A stretch of 64,000 nucleotides of DNA from positions 35,435 through 99,434 of the forward strand of contig JADFDS010000005.1 of the NCBI GenBank assembly GCA_018262715.1, read 5' to 3'. The notes below the pieces were generated by a model that had not been told where the DNA came from, did no database searches, and worked only from the letters and a program-made list of their open reading frames with translations. This DNA comes from Bacteroidota bacterium. Lineage in GTDB: Bacteria; Bacteroidota; Bacteroidia; Bacteroidales; VadinHA17. The translations under genes were made by a program, and so were the position numbers. Positions 53,706 through 64,000 of the stretch are shown one piece after another; within the stretch, counting starts at the first letter, position 1, and each line of letters starts with the position of its first letter.

Positions 53706-54650
53706 ATGAAGATAGGTCTTGATGCAATGGGAGGTGATTACGCTCCCAATGCTGTCGTAGAGGGAGCATTTGACGCACTCGGACAGCTGCCGTCAGGAGA
53801 CCGGATTGTGCTTATCGGTGACAATCGCCGGATAAGGGAGAAGCTTGCATTGCTTGATGCAGATGCTTCTCTTTTTGAGATTGTACCGACTTCACAGGTG
53901 ATTGAGATGTCAGACCATCCGGCCAAGGCGTTTTCGCAGAAGCGCGATTCGTCGATCGCAGTCGGTTTCGGAATGCTCAAGAGCGGTCTCATCGACGGTT
54001 TTGCCAGCGCCGGAAACACCGGAGCAATGATGGTGGGAGCAAGTTATACCGTGAACGTCATTCCGGGCGTTTACAGACCGGCGCTCGCAGCACTCATACC
54101 AAACGTCAACGGGAAATCTTCAATCATACTTGATGTCGGAATCAATCCTGACAGCAAACCTGACGTTCTGCTCCAGTACGGGATGCTTGGCAGTGTATAT
54201 GCAAAACACGTGCTTGGAATAAAAGAACCCACGGTCGGCCTCCTCAACATAGGAAAGGAGGAAGCCAAGGGATCTAGTGCAGTGAAAGCTGCACATGAGC
54301 TCCTGAATGAAACCAATGAAGTTAACTTCAGGGGCAATATCGAAGGCCACCACCTCTTCACCGATGAGATGACGGACGTAATTGTGTGTGACGGATTCGT
54401 GGGGAACGTGGTTCTTAAAATGGCTGAAAAATTTTATGTTGTTGCAAGGTCAAAAGGCATCAAAGACAGCTTTTTTGACAGGCTCAATTTCGAAGTGGTG
54501 GGGGGTACGCCGGTTCTTGGCATAAATGAAAACGTAGTGGTCGGGCATGGAATATCAAACCGCATGGCCATAATGAACATGCTGCTCCAGACCCGCGATG
54601 TGGTGCATGCAGATCTTGCAGGAAAGATCAGGGAAGCATTCGGAGCATGA
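53706..54650 (+). CDS. plsX: Phosphate acyltransferase PlsX
   Basis: A 314-residue enzyme making acyl-phosphate from acyl-ACP, the first step of PlsXY phospholipid synthesis. Family blocks include [14 protein letters not shown] at the N-terminus, [15 protein letters not shown] (about 97-111), and [16 protein letters not shown] (about 230-245). Its stop overlaps the fabH start (ATGA), linking phospholipid and fatty-acid synthesis genes. Confidence 0.96.
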   Translation: MKIGLDAMGGDYAPNAVVEGAFDALGQLPSGDRIVLIGDNRRIREKLALLDADASLFEIVPTSQVIEMSDHPAKAFSQKRDSSIAVGFGMLKSGLIDGFASAGNTGAMMVGASYTVNVIPGVYRPALAALIPNVNGKSSIILDVGINPDSKPDVLLQYGMLGSVYAKHVLGIKEPTVGLLNIGKEEAKGSSAVKAAHELLNETNEVNFRGNIEGHHLFTDEMTDVIVCDGFVGNVVLKMAEKFYVVARSKGIKDSFFDRLNFEVVGGTPVLGINENVVVGHGISNRMAIMNMLLQTRDVVHADLAGKIREAFGA

Positions 54651-55645
54651 CTAAAATAAGGGCAGCAATAACAGGCATCAATGCCTGGACACCGGAATAC
54701 CGGCTCACCAACCAGGAATTATCCGAAATGGTTGAAACCACCGACGAGTGGATCATGCAACGCGTCGGCATCAAGGAAAGAAGAATCCTGAAGGGAGAAG
54801 GGAAAGGCACATCTGACCTGGGCGAACCTGCCGTCAGAGGCCTGCTTGAAAAGACAGGCACACGCCCGGAGGAGATCGATCTCCTCATCTGTGCGACCGT
54901 CACACCGGACATGGCCTTCCCGGCAACGGCCAACATCATTTCCGACAAGGTCGGGATTAAAAACGCATTCAGCTTCGACATCGGCGCTGCCTGCTCCGGA
55001 TTCCTTTTCGCACTCCAGACAGCAGCTGCATACGTCGAAACAGGGAGGTACAAAAAGGTGATAGTGGTAGGTACTGACAAGATGTCGTCTATCACTGACT
55101 ATACCGACCGGACCACATGCACCCTCTTCGGTGATGCCGCGGGAGCAGTACTCCTGGAACCCACATACGAGGAATTCGGTGTGATGGATTATATCTTCAA
55201 AACCGACGGGTCAGGAAGAAAATACCTTCACATGAAGGCAGGAGGTTCTTTGAGACCCGCATCTCATGATACCGTGGGAGGACGGGAACATTATATATAC
55301 CAGGAAGGACAGGCCGTGTTCAAGTTCGCCGTTTCCAACATGGCCGATGTGGCTGCCGAAATCATGGAAAAGAATAACCTCGGCCCCGATGACATTGCCT
55401 GGCTCGTGCCTCACCAGGCTAACCTCAGGATTATAGACGCCACCGGGCGGAGAATGGGCCTGCCCCCTGAAAAGGTTATGATCAACATACAAAACTACGG
55501 CAATACAACCGCTGCGACCATACCGTTGGTGCTCTGGGAGTTCGAGAAGAAACTGAAGAAGGGTGACAACCTCATCCTGGCAGCTTTCGGGGGAGGATTC
55601 ACATGGGGTAGCATCTGGCTCAGGTGGGCCTATGACCCGGCATGA
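54647..55645 (+). CDS. fabH: 3-oxoacyl-ACP synthase III
   Basis: A 332-residue condensing enzyme that starts fatty-acid synthesis from acyl-CoA and malonyl-ACP. The catalytic triad is visible: C116 in AACSGFLF, the histidine in WLVPHQAN, and the asparagine in [12 protein letters not shown]. Branched- versus straight-chain primer use cannot be told from these motifs. It ends the yceD-rpmF-plsX-fabH run. Confidence 0.95.
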   Translation: MTKIRAAITGINAWTPEYRLTNQELSEMVETTDEWIMQRVGIKERRILKGEGKGTSDLGEPAVRGLLEKTGTRPEEIDLLICATVTPDMAFPATANIISDKVGIKNAFSFDIGAACSGFLFALQTAAAYVETGRYKKVIVVGTDKMSSITDYTDRTTCTLFGDAAGAVLLEPTYEEFGVMDYIFKTDGSGRKYLHMKAGGSLRPASHDTVGGREHYIYQEGQAVFKFAVSNMADVAAEIMEKNNLGPDDIAWLVPHQANLRIIDATGRRMGLPPEKVMINIQNYGNTTAATIPLVLWEFEKKLKKGDNLILAAFGGGFTWGSIWLRWAYDPA

Positions 55646-55714
55646 GGGAAGGGATTATTGCACCCTGTTACTTTTTGAACCCTCTTTTTTTCCTCATCCG
55701 GCACAATAAGTTTT

Positions 55715-55722
55715 TATATTTA
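55715..55722 (+). promoter_or_regulatory. Possible -7 box for the bactofilin/ATP-synthase operon
   Basis: TATATTTA matches TAnnTTTG at all but the last position, in the 120-bp gap before the bactofilin gene. This is the only gap of any size before the atp genes. Confidence 0.35.
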
Positions 55723-55765
55723 CGTGTTAAATAATTTCAGGGAAATCGGGAATAAATAAATCACT

Positions 55766-56158
55766 ATGGCAAAAATAATGGAGACAGACAACGGCGCTGC
55801 AGTCAACCTCATCAGCCAGGGAACAGAGATCACGGGTGACATAAAATCAACCGGCGATATCCGCATAGACGGAATCCTCAACGGAAACATGAACACCAAG
55901 GGAAAGGTGGTCATCGGCCCCACCGGTAAGGTAAAGGGTGAAGTGGAATGCAAAAACTCCGAGGTTTCCGGCCTGATTGACGGCAAGATAACCGTGTCAC
56001 AGCTCCTCAACCTGAAAGCCTCATCCAAAATCAACGGCACCATCATTACCAACAAGCTGTCTATAGAGCCGGGAGCTGTATTTACAGGCAACTGCGTCAT
56101 GAAGGAGGGTGATAACGGTGGAACAGCAGCAGCCAGACCAAAAGAAGAAGGAAAATAA
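55766..56158 (+). CDS. Bactofilin (polymer-forming cytoskeletal protein)
   Basis: A 130-residue bactofilin (DUF583) with a right-handed beta-helix of about five turns, visible as the repeated hydrophobic pattern TEITGDIKSTGDIRIDG and GKVVIGPTGKVKGEVECKN, and short disordered ends. Bactofilins form filaments that position cell-envelope enzymes. The gene precedes the atp genes, and atpZ overlaps its 3' end by 41 bp, so it may be co-transcribed with ATP synthase genes. Confidence 0.9.
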   Translation: MAKIMETDNGAAVNLISQGTEITGDIKSTGDIRIDGILNGNMNTKGKVVIGPTGKVKGEVECKNSEVSGLIDGKITVSQLLNLKASSKINGTIITNKLSIEPGAVFTGNCVMKEGDNGGTAAARPKEEGK

Positions 56159-56360
56159 AGGCAGGGAGGGCCTCGACGCCTACTCCAGATACAGCACCAT
56201 CGCCATCCAGATGGTGGTCATTATCCTCATCACATCACTCGGCGGAGTCAAACTTGACAAACTCGCCGGCACGGAACCGATCCTTACGGTTGTGATCTCA
56301 CTGCTGGGCGTGGCGGCTGCTATGTGGCTCGTAATCAAGGAAGCCTTAAGAAACAAATGA
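56118..56360 (+). CDS. atpZ: AtpZ/AtpI-family membrane protein
   Basis: An 80-residue protein with two membrane helices (about 30-50 and 58-75), typical of AtpZ/AtpI, which assist F1Fo assembly or Mg2+ supply. I choose the GTG at 56118, preceded at a suitable distance by GGAGGG (56104-56109), an unusually good Shine-Dalgarno for this phylum. A GTG at 56109 adds three codons. It lies wholly in the atp gene order. Confidence 0.82.
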   Translation: MEQQQPDQKKKENKGREGLDAYSRYSTIAIQMVVIILITSLGGVKLDKLAGTEPILTVVISLLGVAAAMWLVIKEALRNK

Positions 56361-56361
56361 G

Positions 56362-56754
56362 ATGTTTAAACCCCTGGCAGTAAGATTCTACTTCGGCCTT
56401 GCAGCCATCGCCATGTTTTTCATCATCATGGAATCAGTCCTCGGAAGGTTTTACCCCTCTCTCTTCAACACTTCCGCTGCCGCATTTCTCACCGCAGGCT
56501 TCACCCTCGCAGCCTTTATTTCACTTTTAATTTTTTTTAACGGATACCATTCTGACCGGGAAAGAAGTGTTTTTATGACACTAATTGCGCTGGGAGTGAA
56601 GATGCTGCTCTCTTTTGTGCTTGCGCTGCTTTTCTTTCTCGTCTTTAAAAACGACGCAACAGGTTCAGTAATATTATTTTTTATTCTATATTTGGCGTTC
56701 ACTGTATATGTAGTTCTTACATTTACCGGTGTCCTGAAAAAGAAGTCAGATTAA
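56362..56754 (+). CDS. Small membrane protein in the atp operon (AtpI-like)
   Basis: A 130-residue protein with four predicted helices (about 10-28, 40-58, 68-95, 103-125). It starts 1 bp after the atpZ stop and ends 11 bp before atpB. Size, topology and position match the poorly conserved ATP synthase subunit I-like proteins. No motif independent of context was seen. Confidence 0.7.
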   Translation: MFKPLAVRFYFGLAAIAMFFIIMESVLGRFYPSLFNTSAAAFLTAGFTLAAFISLLIFFNGYHSDRERSVFMTLIALGVKMLLSFVLALLFFLVFKNDATGSVILFFILYLAFTVYVVLTFTGVLKKKSD

Positions 56755-56765
56755 AGAAATTTAGC

Positions 56766-57842
56766 TTGAAAAACAGGTATTTATATCTTCTGGTTCTGGT
56801 GCTTGGTTTGCTCGTTTGTACGGTTCCGGCAGCCTCATCGGGCACCATGGACGAGGAAGGCAAAGCTCACGGCGGCGAAGAGGTATTTGATGCAGCTCCA
56901 TTCATCATGGAGCACGTTGCCGACTCTCACGAGTGGCACATCCTGACGAAGAAGGACGGAACAAGTGTAGCCATTTACCTGCCGGTAATAATTTATGACA
57001 GGGAGTCAGGCGTTCATTTCTTCTCATCGCGGAAAATTGCTCATGGTCACAGTTACAATGGTTTTGCCATAGCCCATGAGGGCAAGTATGCGGGCAAGAT
57101 CATCAGGGTTGACCAGGAGGGTCACCATGACGGTTCCAAACCTCCCCTTGACTTTTCGGTCACCAAGGCTGTCTTCGGGATGCTGGTGGCTGCCGTTATC
57201 CTTCTCTGGCTGATGCTTTCACTTGCCAGGACCTACAAAAAAGCAGGCACTGCTGCACCGAAAGGGCTTCAGGGGGTGCTTGAGCCGGTGATTTTGTTTA
57301 TCAGGGATGACATTGCCATTCCGAACATCGGCGATCACAAGTACATGAAGTTCATGCCCTACTTGCTTACCGTTTTCTTTTTCATACTTATAAACAACCT
57401 ACTCGGGCTGGTTCCGATCTTTCCGTTTGGCGCCAATGTCACCGGCAATGTCAATGTGACCTTTGTGCTGGCGCTTTTCACCTTCCTGATAACGCAGTTC
57501 AGCGCCAACAAGTCGCACTGGAGGCATGTCTTTGCTGCTCCCGGCGTTCCCTTCTGGCTGCTGCCCATCATGATACCCATCGAGATCATAGGGCTTTTTT
57601 CGAAACCTTTTGCACTTATGATCCGTCTCTTTGCGAATATCACTGCAGGACATATTATTGTGCTGAGCCTTGTGACGCTGATATTCATTTTCAAAACGGT
57701 GCTTGTGGCCCCTGTTTCCATCTTCTTCGTGCTCTTCATGGATTGCATTGAGTTGCTGGTGGCTTTCCTGCAGGCATACGTATTCACCCTTCTGTCGGCC
57801 CTCTTCATCGGGATGGCCACAGCCGAACCGGAGCATCATTAG
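56766..57842 (+). CDS. atpB: ATP synthase Fo subunit a
   Basis: A 358-residue subunit forming the proton half-channels. The conserved MIRLFANITAGHI helix (about 285-297) carries the essential arginine. A TTG start at 56766 gives an N-terminal signal-like helix and then an extra exported domain of about 100 residues, rich in His (residues 30-125), before the usual five helices. This extension is longer than the ~270-residue E. coli protein; related Bacteroidota proteins are also long. Confidence 0.93.
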   Translation: MKNRYLYLLVLVLGLLVCTVPAASSGTMDEEGKAHGGEEVFDAAPFIMEHVADSHEWHILTKKDGTSVAIYLPVIIYDRESGVHFFSSRKIAHGHSYNGFAIAHEGKYAGKIIRVDQEGHHDGSKPPLDFSVTKAVFGMLVAAVILLWLMLSLARTYKKAGTAAPKGLQGVLEPVILFIRDDIAIPNIGDHKYMKFMPYLLTVFFFILINNLLGLVPIFPFGANVTGNVNVTFVLALFTFLITQFSANKSHWRHVFAAPGVPFWLLPIMIPIEIIGLFSKPFALMIRLFANITAGHIIVLSLVTLIFIFKTVLVAPVSIFFVLFMDCIELLVAFLQAYVFTLLSALFIGMATAEPEHH

Positions 57843-57880
57843 AAGTCAACATATCAATTTGTTATTTTAAATTCAATATT

Positions 57881-58102
57881 ATGGAAGAAGCACAAGCAGT
57901 AATGTCATTAGCAGCAGTAGGTGCAGGGCTTGCAGTTATCGGAGCAGGACTTGGTATCGGCCGCATCGGCGGCTCGGCCATGGATGCCATCGCACGTCAG
58001 CCTGAAGCTTACTCGAAGATTCAGCTCGCAATGATCATCTCGGCAGCGCTTATCGAAGGGGCAGCCCTCTTCGCTATCGTTGTCGCAATGATAAAGGGCT
58101 AA
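57881..58102 (+). CDS. atpE: ATP synthase Fo subunit c
   Basis: A 73-residue hairpin protein forming the c-ring. The proton-binding carboxylate is E59 in ALIEGAALF, and the loop reads RQPEA. The Na+-type ES/T and Gln ligands are absent, so H+ coupling is expected. A strong hairpin lies just after the stop codon. Confidence 0.95.
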   Translation: MEEAQAVMSLAAVGAGLAVIGAGLGIGRIGGSAMDAIARQPEAYSKIQLAMIISAALIEGAALFAIVVAMIKG

Positions 58103-58110
58103 AATCAAAA

Positions 58111-58139
58111 AAAGCCTGCAACGGTTGGTTGCAGGCTTT
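58111..58139 (+). terminator. Intra-operon hairpin between atpE and atpF
   Basis: A perfect 12-bp stem (58111-58122 with 58128-58139) with a 5-base loop, ending in T residues. It lies between two genes of one operon and could be a partial terminator or an mRNA stabiliser. Confidence 0.7.
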
Positions 58140-58167
58140 ACAAATGAATTTTTAAAAACACCATAAA

Positions 58168-58680
58168 ATGTTACTACAAAGCAGTCTTGCCAGTCCCGCC
58201 ATAGGGACAGTCTTCTGGACAACGCTTATCTTCCTCATCCTGCTCGTCCTGCTCTGGAAGTTTGCATGGGGGCCCATCATGAAAGCCGTCAAGGCGCGTG
58301 AAGACATGATCAACAACGCGCTTGAGTCAGCCGAGAAGGCCCGTGAGGAGATGAAGGTGCTGCAGGCTGACAATGAGATCATCCTGCGCAAGGCGCGCGA
58401 GGAGAGGGACAAGATCCTTCGTGATGCCCGTGTGGCCTATGACCGGATGATGGCCGAAGCCAGGGAGAAGGGGCAGTCAGAGTCAGATGCACTGGTGCGC
58501 CGAGCCAGGGAACTCATCGAGCGTGAGAAGGTGTCGGCCATTGCCGAGGTTAAGAAGGAGGTGGCCAGGCTGGCCATCGAGGTGGCCTCAAAAGTGGTGG
58601 GAGAGACCCTTAAGAGCGATACTGAGCAGCAGAAGCTGATTGAAAGATACATTAACGACATCGAAGCAAACAGGAACTGA
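58168..58680 (+). CDS. atpF: ATP synthase Fo subunit b
   Basis: A 170-residue peripheral-stalk subunit: one N-terminal membrane helix (about 8-30) followed by a long charged coiled coil (about 40-165) rich in Ala/Glu/Arg/Lys. Position between atpE and atpH is standard. The start lies after the intra-operon hairpin. Confidence 0.92.
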   Translation: MLLQSSLASPAIGTVFWTTLIFLILLVLLWKFAWGPIMKAVKAREDMINNALESAEKAREEMKVLQADNEIILRKAREERDKILRDARVAYDRMMAEAREKGQSESDALVRRARELIEREKVSAIAEVKKEVARLAIEVASKVVGETLKSDTEQQKLIERYINDIEANRN

Positions 58681-58684
58681 TCCC

Positions 58685-59236
58685 ATGAATTCAGCCAGGA
58701 TAGCTGTAAGATATGCGAAGGCGCTCTTCGACCTAGCCCTTGAAGGCGGCACTGTTGACGGCGTCTACAGGGACATGAAGGCATTAAGCCGCCTTTGTGC
58801 CATGGAGGAGGTGAAGGGTGTGATCAGAAATCCCGTTATCCCGCAGCAGAAGAGAAAGGATGCAATCATAGCCCTTGCCGGTGATGATGCTGAGAAGCTG
58901 ACGGTTGATTTCATCGGTTTGATGTTCAGCCACGGCCGGGGTGATTATCTCGCTGCGGCAGCCCGTAACTTCATTGACCTCACCCGCCGGCACAGGGGCA
59001 TACGCCAGGTGACCGTCACCACTGCCGTTCCCGTCGATGATGCGACAAAGAAGGAGATGGCTGCCCTGATCGCAGGTGAAAAGGGAGGCACAATTGAGTT
59101 CAACGAGCAGATAGATGAGTCAATTATCGGCGGATTTATTCTCAGGGTCGATGACTCATACATTGACGCCAGCGTAAGGAACAGGCTGAACAGATTCAGA
59201 AAGGAGTTTTCACTGGCAGGATATGCCGAAAAGTAG
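58685..59236 (+). CDS. atpH: ATP synthase F1 subunit delta
   Basis: A 183-residue subunit joining the peripheral stalk to F1. The ARIAVRYAKALFDLALE N-terminus and the C-terminal DESIIGGFILRVDDSYIDASVRNRLNRF block are family hallmarks. The ATG at 58685, 4 bp past the atpF stop, is the natural start. Confidence 0.94.
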   Translation: MNSARIAVRYAKALFDLALEGGTVDGVYRDMKALSRLCAMEEVKGVIRNPVIPQQKRKDAIIALAGDDAEKLTVDFIGLMFSHGRGDYLAAAARNFIDLTRRHRGIRQVTVTTAVPVDDATKKEMAALIAGEKGGTIEFNEQIDESIIGGFILRVDDSYIDASVRNRLNRFRKEFSLAGYAEK

Positions 59237-59254
59237 TTTATAAGATTCAGAGAT

Positions 59255-60841
59255 ATGACTAATATCAAACCTTCAGAGGTATCACAGATTTTAAGGCAGC
59301 AGCTTGAAGGAGTAAAGACAGCCATTGACGTTGAGGAAGTGGGGACGGTGTTGCAGGTCGGTGACGGCATTGCACGCATTTACGGCCTGAAGAATGTGGG
59401 ATCCAACGAGCTGATCGAGTTCGTCGAGTCAGGCATCAAGGGCATTGTTCTCAACCTTGAGGAGGACAACGTCGGGGCCGTTATCCTGGGCGCTTCGGAA
59501 AAGATCAGGGAGGGTGACATCGCGCGTCGCACCGGCAGGATCTCCTCCATCATGGTTGGAGAGGGGCTTCTGGGCAGGGTAATCACTACAACCGGTGAAC
59601 CGATTGACGGCCGCGGCCCCGTAACGGGCGAGCTTTACGAGATGCCTTTTGAGAGAAAGGCGCCGGGCGTCATATTCCGCCAGCCGGTGAAACAGCCGGT
59701 GCAGACCGGCCTCAAGGCCATCGATGCCATGATACCAATAGGCCGCGGTCAGCGCGAGCTCATCATCGGTGACCGGCAGACAGGCAAGACCGCCATCGCA
59801 GTCGATACGATACTTAACCAGAAGGGCGAATTTGACAGGGGCAAGCCGGTCTACTGCATTTATGTCGCAATCGGCCAGAAGGGCTCGAACGTTGCCAATA
59901 TTGCAAAAACACTTGAGAGTTACGGCGCAATGGATTACACGGTTATCGTAAGTGCCACTGCCGCCGATTCCGCCGCTGCACAGTTCTATGCACCCTTTGC
60001 AGGCGCTGCAATAGGTGAGTTCTTCCGTGACACCGGCCGTGATGCGCTTATTATCTATGACGACCTCTCCAAGCAGGCCGTATCATACCGCGAGGTCTCC
60101 CTTCTGCTCCGCCGTCCGCCCGGCCGCGAAGCATATCCGGGTGACGTCTTTTATCTCCACTCACGCCTGCTTGAAAGGGCTGCAAAGATCATCGAATCAG
60201 ACGAGGTTGCGCAGCGCATGAATGACATACCCGAATCAATACGCCACCTTGTAAAAGGAGGTGGATCACTGACAGCACTGCCTATAATCGAGACACAGGC
60301 AGGTGACGTATCGGCGTATATTCCGACAAACGTGATATCAATCACTGACGGGCAGATCTTCCTTGAGTCGAGCCTCTTCAATGCCGGTATAAGGCCTGCA
60401 ATCAATGTTGGTATATCCGTATCCAGGGTTGGTGGCAACGCACAGATCAAATCGATGAAGAAAGTCGCCGGAACGCTGAAGGTTGACCAGGCACAGTACC
60501 GTGAGCTGGAGGCCTTCTCGAAGTTCGGTTCCGATCTTGACCCTGCCACCCTGGCAGTGCTTGACAAGGGCTCGAAGAACGTTGAGATCCTCAAGCAGAA
60601 TCTTTTCTCGCCGATGAAGGTTGAGGAGCAGGTTGCAATAATTTACTGCGGCACAAAGGGATTGCTAAAGAGTGTTCCGGTACACAAGGTCAAGCTGTTT
60701 GAAAACGACTTCCTTGCATTCATGCGTGACCATCATGCAGATGTGCTTGAAAGCATCAAGAAGGGTATAATAAATGACGAAGTGACCGTGGTGCTTGAAA
60801 AGGCGGCTGCGGATGTTGCAGGCAGGTATTCGTCGCGTTAG
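59255..60841 (+). CDS. atpA: ATP synthase F1 subunit alpha
   Basis: A 528-residue non-catalytic nucleotide-binding subunit with P-loop GDRQTGKT (172-179) and the alpha-specific [10 protein letters not shown] block. It lies between atpH and atpG as usual. Confidence 0.97.
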   Translation: MTNIKPSEVSQILRQQLEGVKTAIDVEEVGTVLQVGDGIARIYGLKNVGSNELIEFVESGIKGIVLNLEEDNVGAVILGASEKIREGDIARRTGRISSIMVGEGLLGRVITTTGEPIDGRGPVTGELYEMPFERKAPGVIFRQPVKQPVQTGLKAIDAMIPIGRGQRELIIGDRQTGKTAIAVDTILNQKGEFDRGKPVYCIYVAIGQKGSNVANIAKTLESYGAMDYTVIVSATAADSAAAQFYAPFAGAAIGEFFRDTGRDALIIYDDLSKQAVSYREVSLLLRRPPGREAYPGDVFYLHSRLLERAAKIIESDEVAQRMNDIPESIRHLVKGGGSLTALPIIETQAGDVSAYIPTNVISITDGQIFLESSLFNAGIRPAINVGISVSRVGGNAQIKSMKKVAGTLKVDQAQYRELEAFSKFGSDLDPATLAVLDKGSKNVEILKQNLFSPMKVEEQVAIIYCGTKGLLKSVPVHKVKLFENDFLAFMRDHHADVLESIKKGIINDEVTVVLEKAAADVAGRYSSR

Positions 60842-60863
60842 CAGTAAAGGTTAAAAAGAGAAA

Positions 60864-61751
60864 ATGGCTAACTTAAAGGCTATAAGGGTCAGGCTCAGCT
60901 CGGTCAAATCCACCCGCCAGATCACCTCGGCGATGAAGATGGTGGCTGCAGCCAAGCTCCGCAAGGCGCAGGATGCCATCGTTCAGCTGAGGCCTTATGC
61001 TGACAAGCTGAATGAGATACAGTCCGGCCTGAGCGCTGCACTCCGTGACACCGAGGTCGAAAATGTGTTCGCTGCCAGGACCAAAGGCAACGGAAAGGTG
61101 CTGCTGGTTGTAATAACCTCCAACAAAGGTCTTTGCGGGGCATTTAACGCCAACGTGATCAGGGAGGCAAAGCGCATAATGGCAGAGAAGTACCCTGCTG
61201 AGGCAGGCAGGGGTGACCTGGCAGTGATGACAGTAGGGAAGAAGGCACATGACGTACTTAAAAAGCTGAAGTGCAACCTGGTTGAAGACCACAGTGACCT
61301 GTTCCACGGCCTCACCTTTGACCGGGTTTCCGCTCTGGCTGACAAGCTGATGCAACTCTACATGACGAAGGAATATGATACAGTCGAGATCATATATAAC
61401 CAGTTCAAAAATGCTGCGGTTCAGAAGCTTACGGTTGAGAACTATCTTCCTGTAAGCATGGCTGTTGAAGGCAGTGAGAAGTCAGCCCCGTCAGATTACA
61501 TTTATGAGCCTGACCAGGTGAGCATTGTCTCGGAACTTATTCCGAAGACCCTGCGCATTCAGCTTTACAGGGCGCTGCTGGATTCGTTTGCCGCGGAGCA
61601 CGGGGCACGGATGACGGCGATGCACCAGGCAACCGACAACGCCACGGATCTTATCAGGGATCTTACCCTGCAGTACAACAAGGCACGCCAGGCCTCTATC
61701 ACCAACCAGCTTCTGGAGGTTGTTAGCGGCGCTGAGGCGCTTAACGGATAA
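60864..61751 (+). CDS. atpG: ATP synthase F1 subunit gamma
   Basis: A 295-residue rotor subunit. The N-terminal TRQITSAMKMVAAAKLRKAQ helix (about 17-36) and the C-terminal AMHQATDNATDLI block are diagnostic. The ending is 13 bp before the polyprenyl synthase gene, suggesting co-transcription. Confidence 0.96.
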   Translation: MANLKAIRVRLSSVKSTRQITSAMKMVAAAKLRKAQDAIVQLRPYADKLNEIQSGLSAALRDTEVENVFAARTKGNGKVLLVVITSNKGLCGAFNANVIREAKRIMAEKYPAEAGRGDLAVMTVGKKAHDVLKKLKCNLVEDHSDLFHGLTFDRVSALADKLMQLYMTKEYDTVEIIYNQFKNAAVQKLTVENYLPVSMAVEGSEKSAPSDYIYEPDQVSIVSELIPKTLRIQLYRALLDSFAAEHGARMTAMHQATDNATDLIRDLTLQYNKARQASITNQLLEVVSGAEALNG

Positions 61752-61764
61752 CGAATAAACGAAG

Positions 61765-62739
61765 ATGTTCACAAGCGATTACCTGAGAGAGCTTACAGAC
61801 AAGGCGGTTGCCAGCCTGGGTGGTACACCCGAGGCAGACAGGCTCTTTGCTCCCGTGAGATATATAATGTCTATCGGGGGAAAGAGACTCAGGCCTGTGA
61901 TGTGCCTCCTGGCATGCAACATCTTCAGGGATAAGATAGACGAGGCAGTGATGCCGGCCGTGGGCATAGAGGTGTTCCATAACTTCACCCTCATCCACGA
62001 CGATATAATTGACAAGGCCGATATGAGGAGAGGCTCTCCCACGGTCCACTCCAAATGGGGTCCTGACCAGGCGATCCTTTCAGGTGATGTCATGGCTTTC
62101 GTGGCGGTGGAGTGCATAGGCCAGGCCCCCGAAAAGGCCCTGCCGAAGGCCCTTAAGCTCTTTAACCGCACAGCGATAGAGGTTTGCATCGGCCAGCAGC
62201 TCGATATTGACTTCGAGAAGAAGGGAGTAGTCTCCGAAGCCGAATACCTTCGGATGATTGAGCTGAAGACTGCCGTGCTCGTTGCAGCCTCACTCAAGAT
62301 GGGAGCCATTATAGGCGAAGCTTCGGACAAGGACCAGGACCTTCTCTATGAATTTGGCCGTTGCCTCGGGATAGCCTTCCAGATTCAGGATGACGTGCTT
62401 GACACATACGGTGACACAAAAATGTTCGGAAAGAAGACCGGCAGTGACATCGTGGCCAACAAAAAGACCTACCTCCTTGTAAAGGCGCTTGAACTGGCAG
62501 GGGGAAGCAAGCTGACCCGCCTCAGGAAACTGCTCGGCGAGGGCAACAGTGACCCGGTTGAAAAGGTCAGGGCTGTGAAGGAGATTTATGACGAGCTGGA
62601 TATAAGGCTGCAGGCAGAAAACCTTGCCTATGACTATTTCAACAGGGCTTTCCAGGCACTTGACCAGGTGTCTGTAAACGGCGAACGGAAGAATGAGCTT
62701 AAACAGCTTGCTGTTAATTTGATAGGAAGAGTAAAATGA
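61765..62739 (+). CDS. Trans-polyprenyl diphosphate synthase
   Basis: A 324-residue isoprenyl chain-elongation enzyme, probably making the octaprenyl-type tail of menaquinone. The first aspartate-rich motif is DDIID (D79, D80, D83) after LIH, and the second is DDVLD (D209). Residues before the first motif (FHNFTLIHDD) suggest a long product. It lies between atpG and atpD, linking quinone synthesis with ATP synthase expression. It starts 13 bp after atpG. Confidence 0.9.
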   Translation: MFTSDYLRELTDKAVASLGGTPEADRLFAPVRYIMSIGGKRLRPVMCLLACNIFRDKIDEAVMPAVGIEVFHNFTLIHDDIIDKADMRRGSPTVHSKWGPDQAILSGDVMAFVAVECIGQAPEKALPKALKLFNRTAIEVCIGQQLDIDFEKKGVVSEAEYLRMIELKTAVLVAASLKMGAIIGEASDKDQDLLYEFGRCLGIAFQIQDDVLDTYGDTKMFGKKTGSDIVANKKTYLLVKALELAGGSKLTRLRKLLGEGNSDPVEKVRAVKEIYDELDIRLQAENLAYDYFNRAFQALDQVSVNGERKNELKQLAVNLIGRVK

Positions 62740-62743
62740 AAAT

Positions 62744-62762
62744 TGTCCCCGCCCCGGGGACA
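62744..62762 (+). repeat. Hairpin before atpD
   Basis: A perfect 8-bp GC-rich stem (62744-62751 with 62755-62762) around a CCC loop, 58 bp upstream of atpD. It has no T-run, so it may stabilise or process the mRNA rather than terminate it. Confidence 0.6.
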
Positions 62763-62810
62763 GCTTGACAGATATTTGATTATTACAAGGAATTATAGAA
62801 CAGATTTTAA

Positions 62811-64000
<1,190 letters not shown>

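Noticed and set aside
54628..55095. 155-codon open frame opposite fabH
   Set aside because: Shadow of a highly conserved gene with no independent support.
57881..58102. Na+-coupled ATP synthase
   Set aside because: Subunit c has E59 followed by Gly and lacks the Gln and Ser/Thr ligands of Na+-type c-rings.

Overview
The window is a gene-dense bacterial chromosome segment of roughly 50% GC, almost certainly from an uncultured member of the Bacteroidota (Bacteroidales-like). Support comes from repeated TAnnTTTG promoter boxes with very short leaders, scarce Shine-Dalgarno sites, and lineage-typical genes: a DUF4271/hemD/rnpA/S41 peptidase cluster, an AtpZ-like protein with bactofilin ahead of the ATP synthase genes, BlaI/M56-TonB proteins, TlpA-like lipoproteins and LolA-like proteins. 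No rRNA, tRNA, CRISPR array, prophage or insertion sequence was recognised.

Layout. 0-6 kb: edge-truncated lspA, an acyl-CoA synthetase, then queD-polA-moaD-moaE with stop/start overlaps. 6-13 kb, minus strand: dtd-MFS exporter, then deoC-DUF4271-hemD-rnpA-S41 peptidase with a terminator-like hairpin directly before rnpA. 13-24.5 kb: mntP, a PHP phosphatase, a Crp/Fnr regulator, a secreted M14 carboxypeptidase with calcium-loop insertions, a TIGR01777 epimerase, a C_GCAxxG_C_C protein, a phosphofructokinase with pyrophosphate-type signature residues, rsgA, a hybrid kinase that has lost its phospho-accepting His, and mnmH. 24.5-34.8 kb, minus strand: pepE-asmA-histidine kinase-U32 peptidase; an ECF sigma / anti-sigma / beta-barrel operon; two identical-stem palindromes; and a GH16-like protein with four N-terminal repeats and no catalytic glutamates.

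35-48.7 kb is the accessory-looking part. It holds an acid phosphatase lipoprotein, a solitary AAA/DUF4143 ATPase, and a TlpA-like lipoprotein-BlaI-M56/TonB operon whose promoter carries two copies of an 18-bp dyad. After a degenerate repeat patch comes a TetR-led operon: LolA-like protein, two FtsX-type permeases, LolD-like ATPase, beta-barrel protein, and probably an ICMT-like membrane methyltransferase. The operon holds components for the inner membrane, periplasm and outer membrane and looks like a dedicated envelope export machine.

48.7-64 kb is housekeeping: a YugP-like protease, yidD, a LiaF-like/LytS/LytTR envelope-stress operon (minus), yceD-rpmF-plsX-fabH, and bactofilin-atpZ-atpI-like-atpB-E-F-H-A-G, a polyprenyl synthase and atpD (cut by the window edge). 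A strong hairpin lies between atpE and atpF, and another lies just before atpD.

Best leads for new biology: the repeat/GH16-like protein at 33.2-34.8 kb, the TetR/LolA-like export operon, the paired BlaI-type operators, and the pseudokinase hybrid regulator. All functions are inferred from sequence reading alone; no database search was run.
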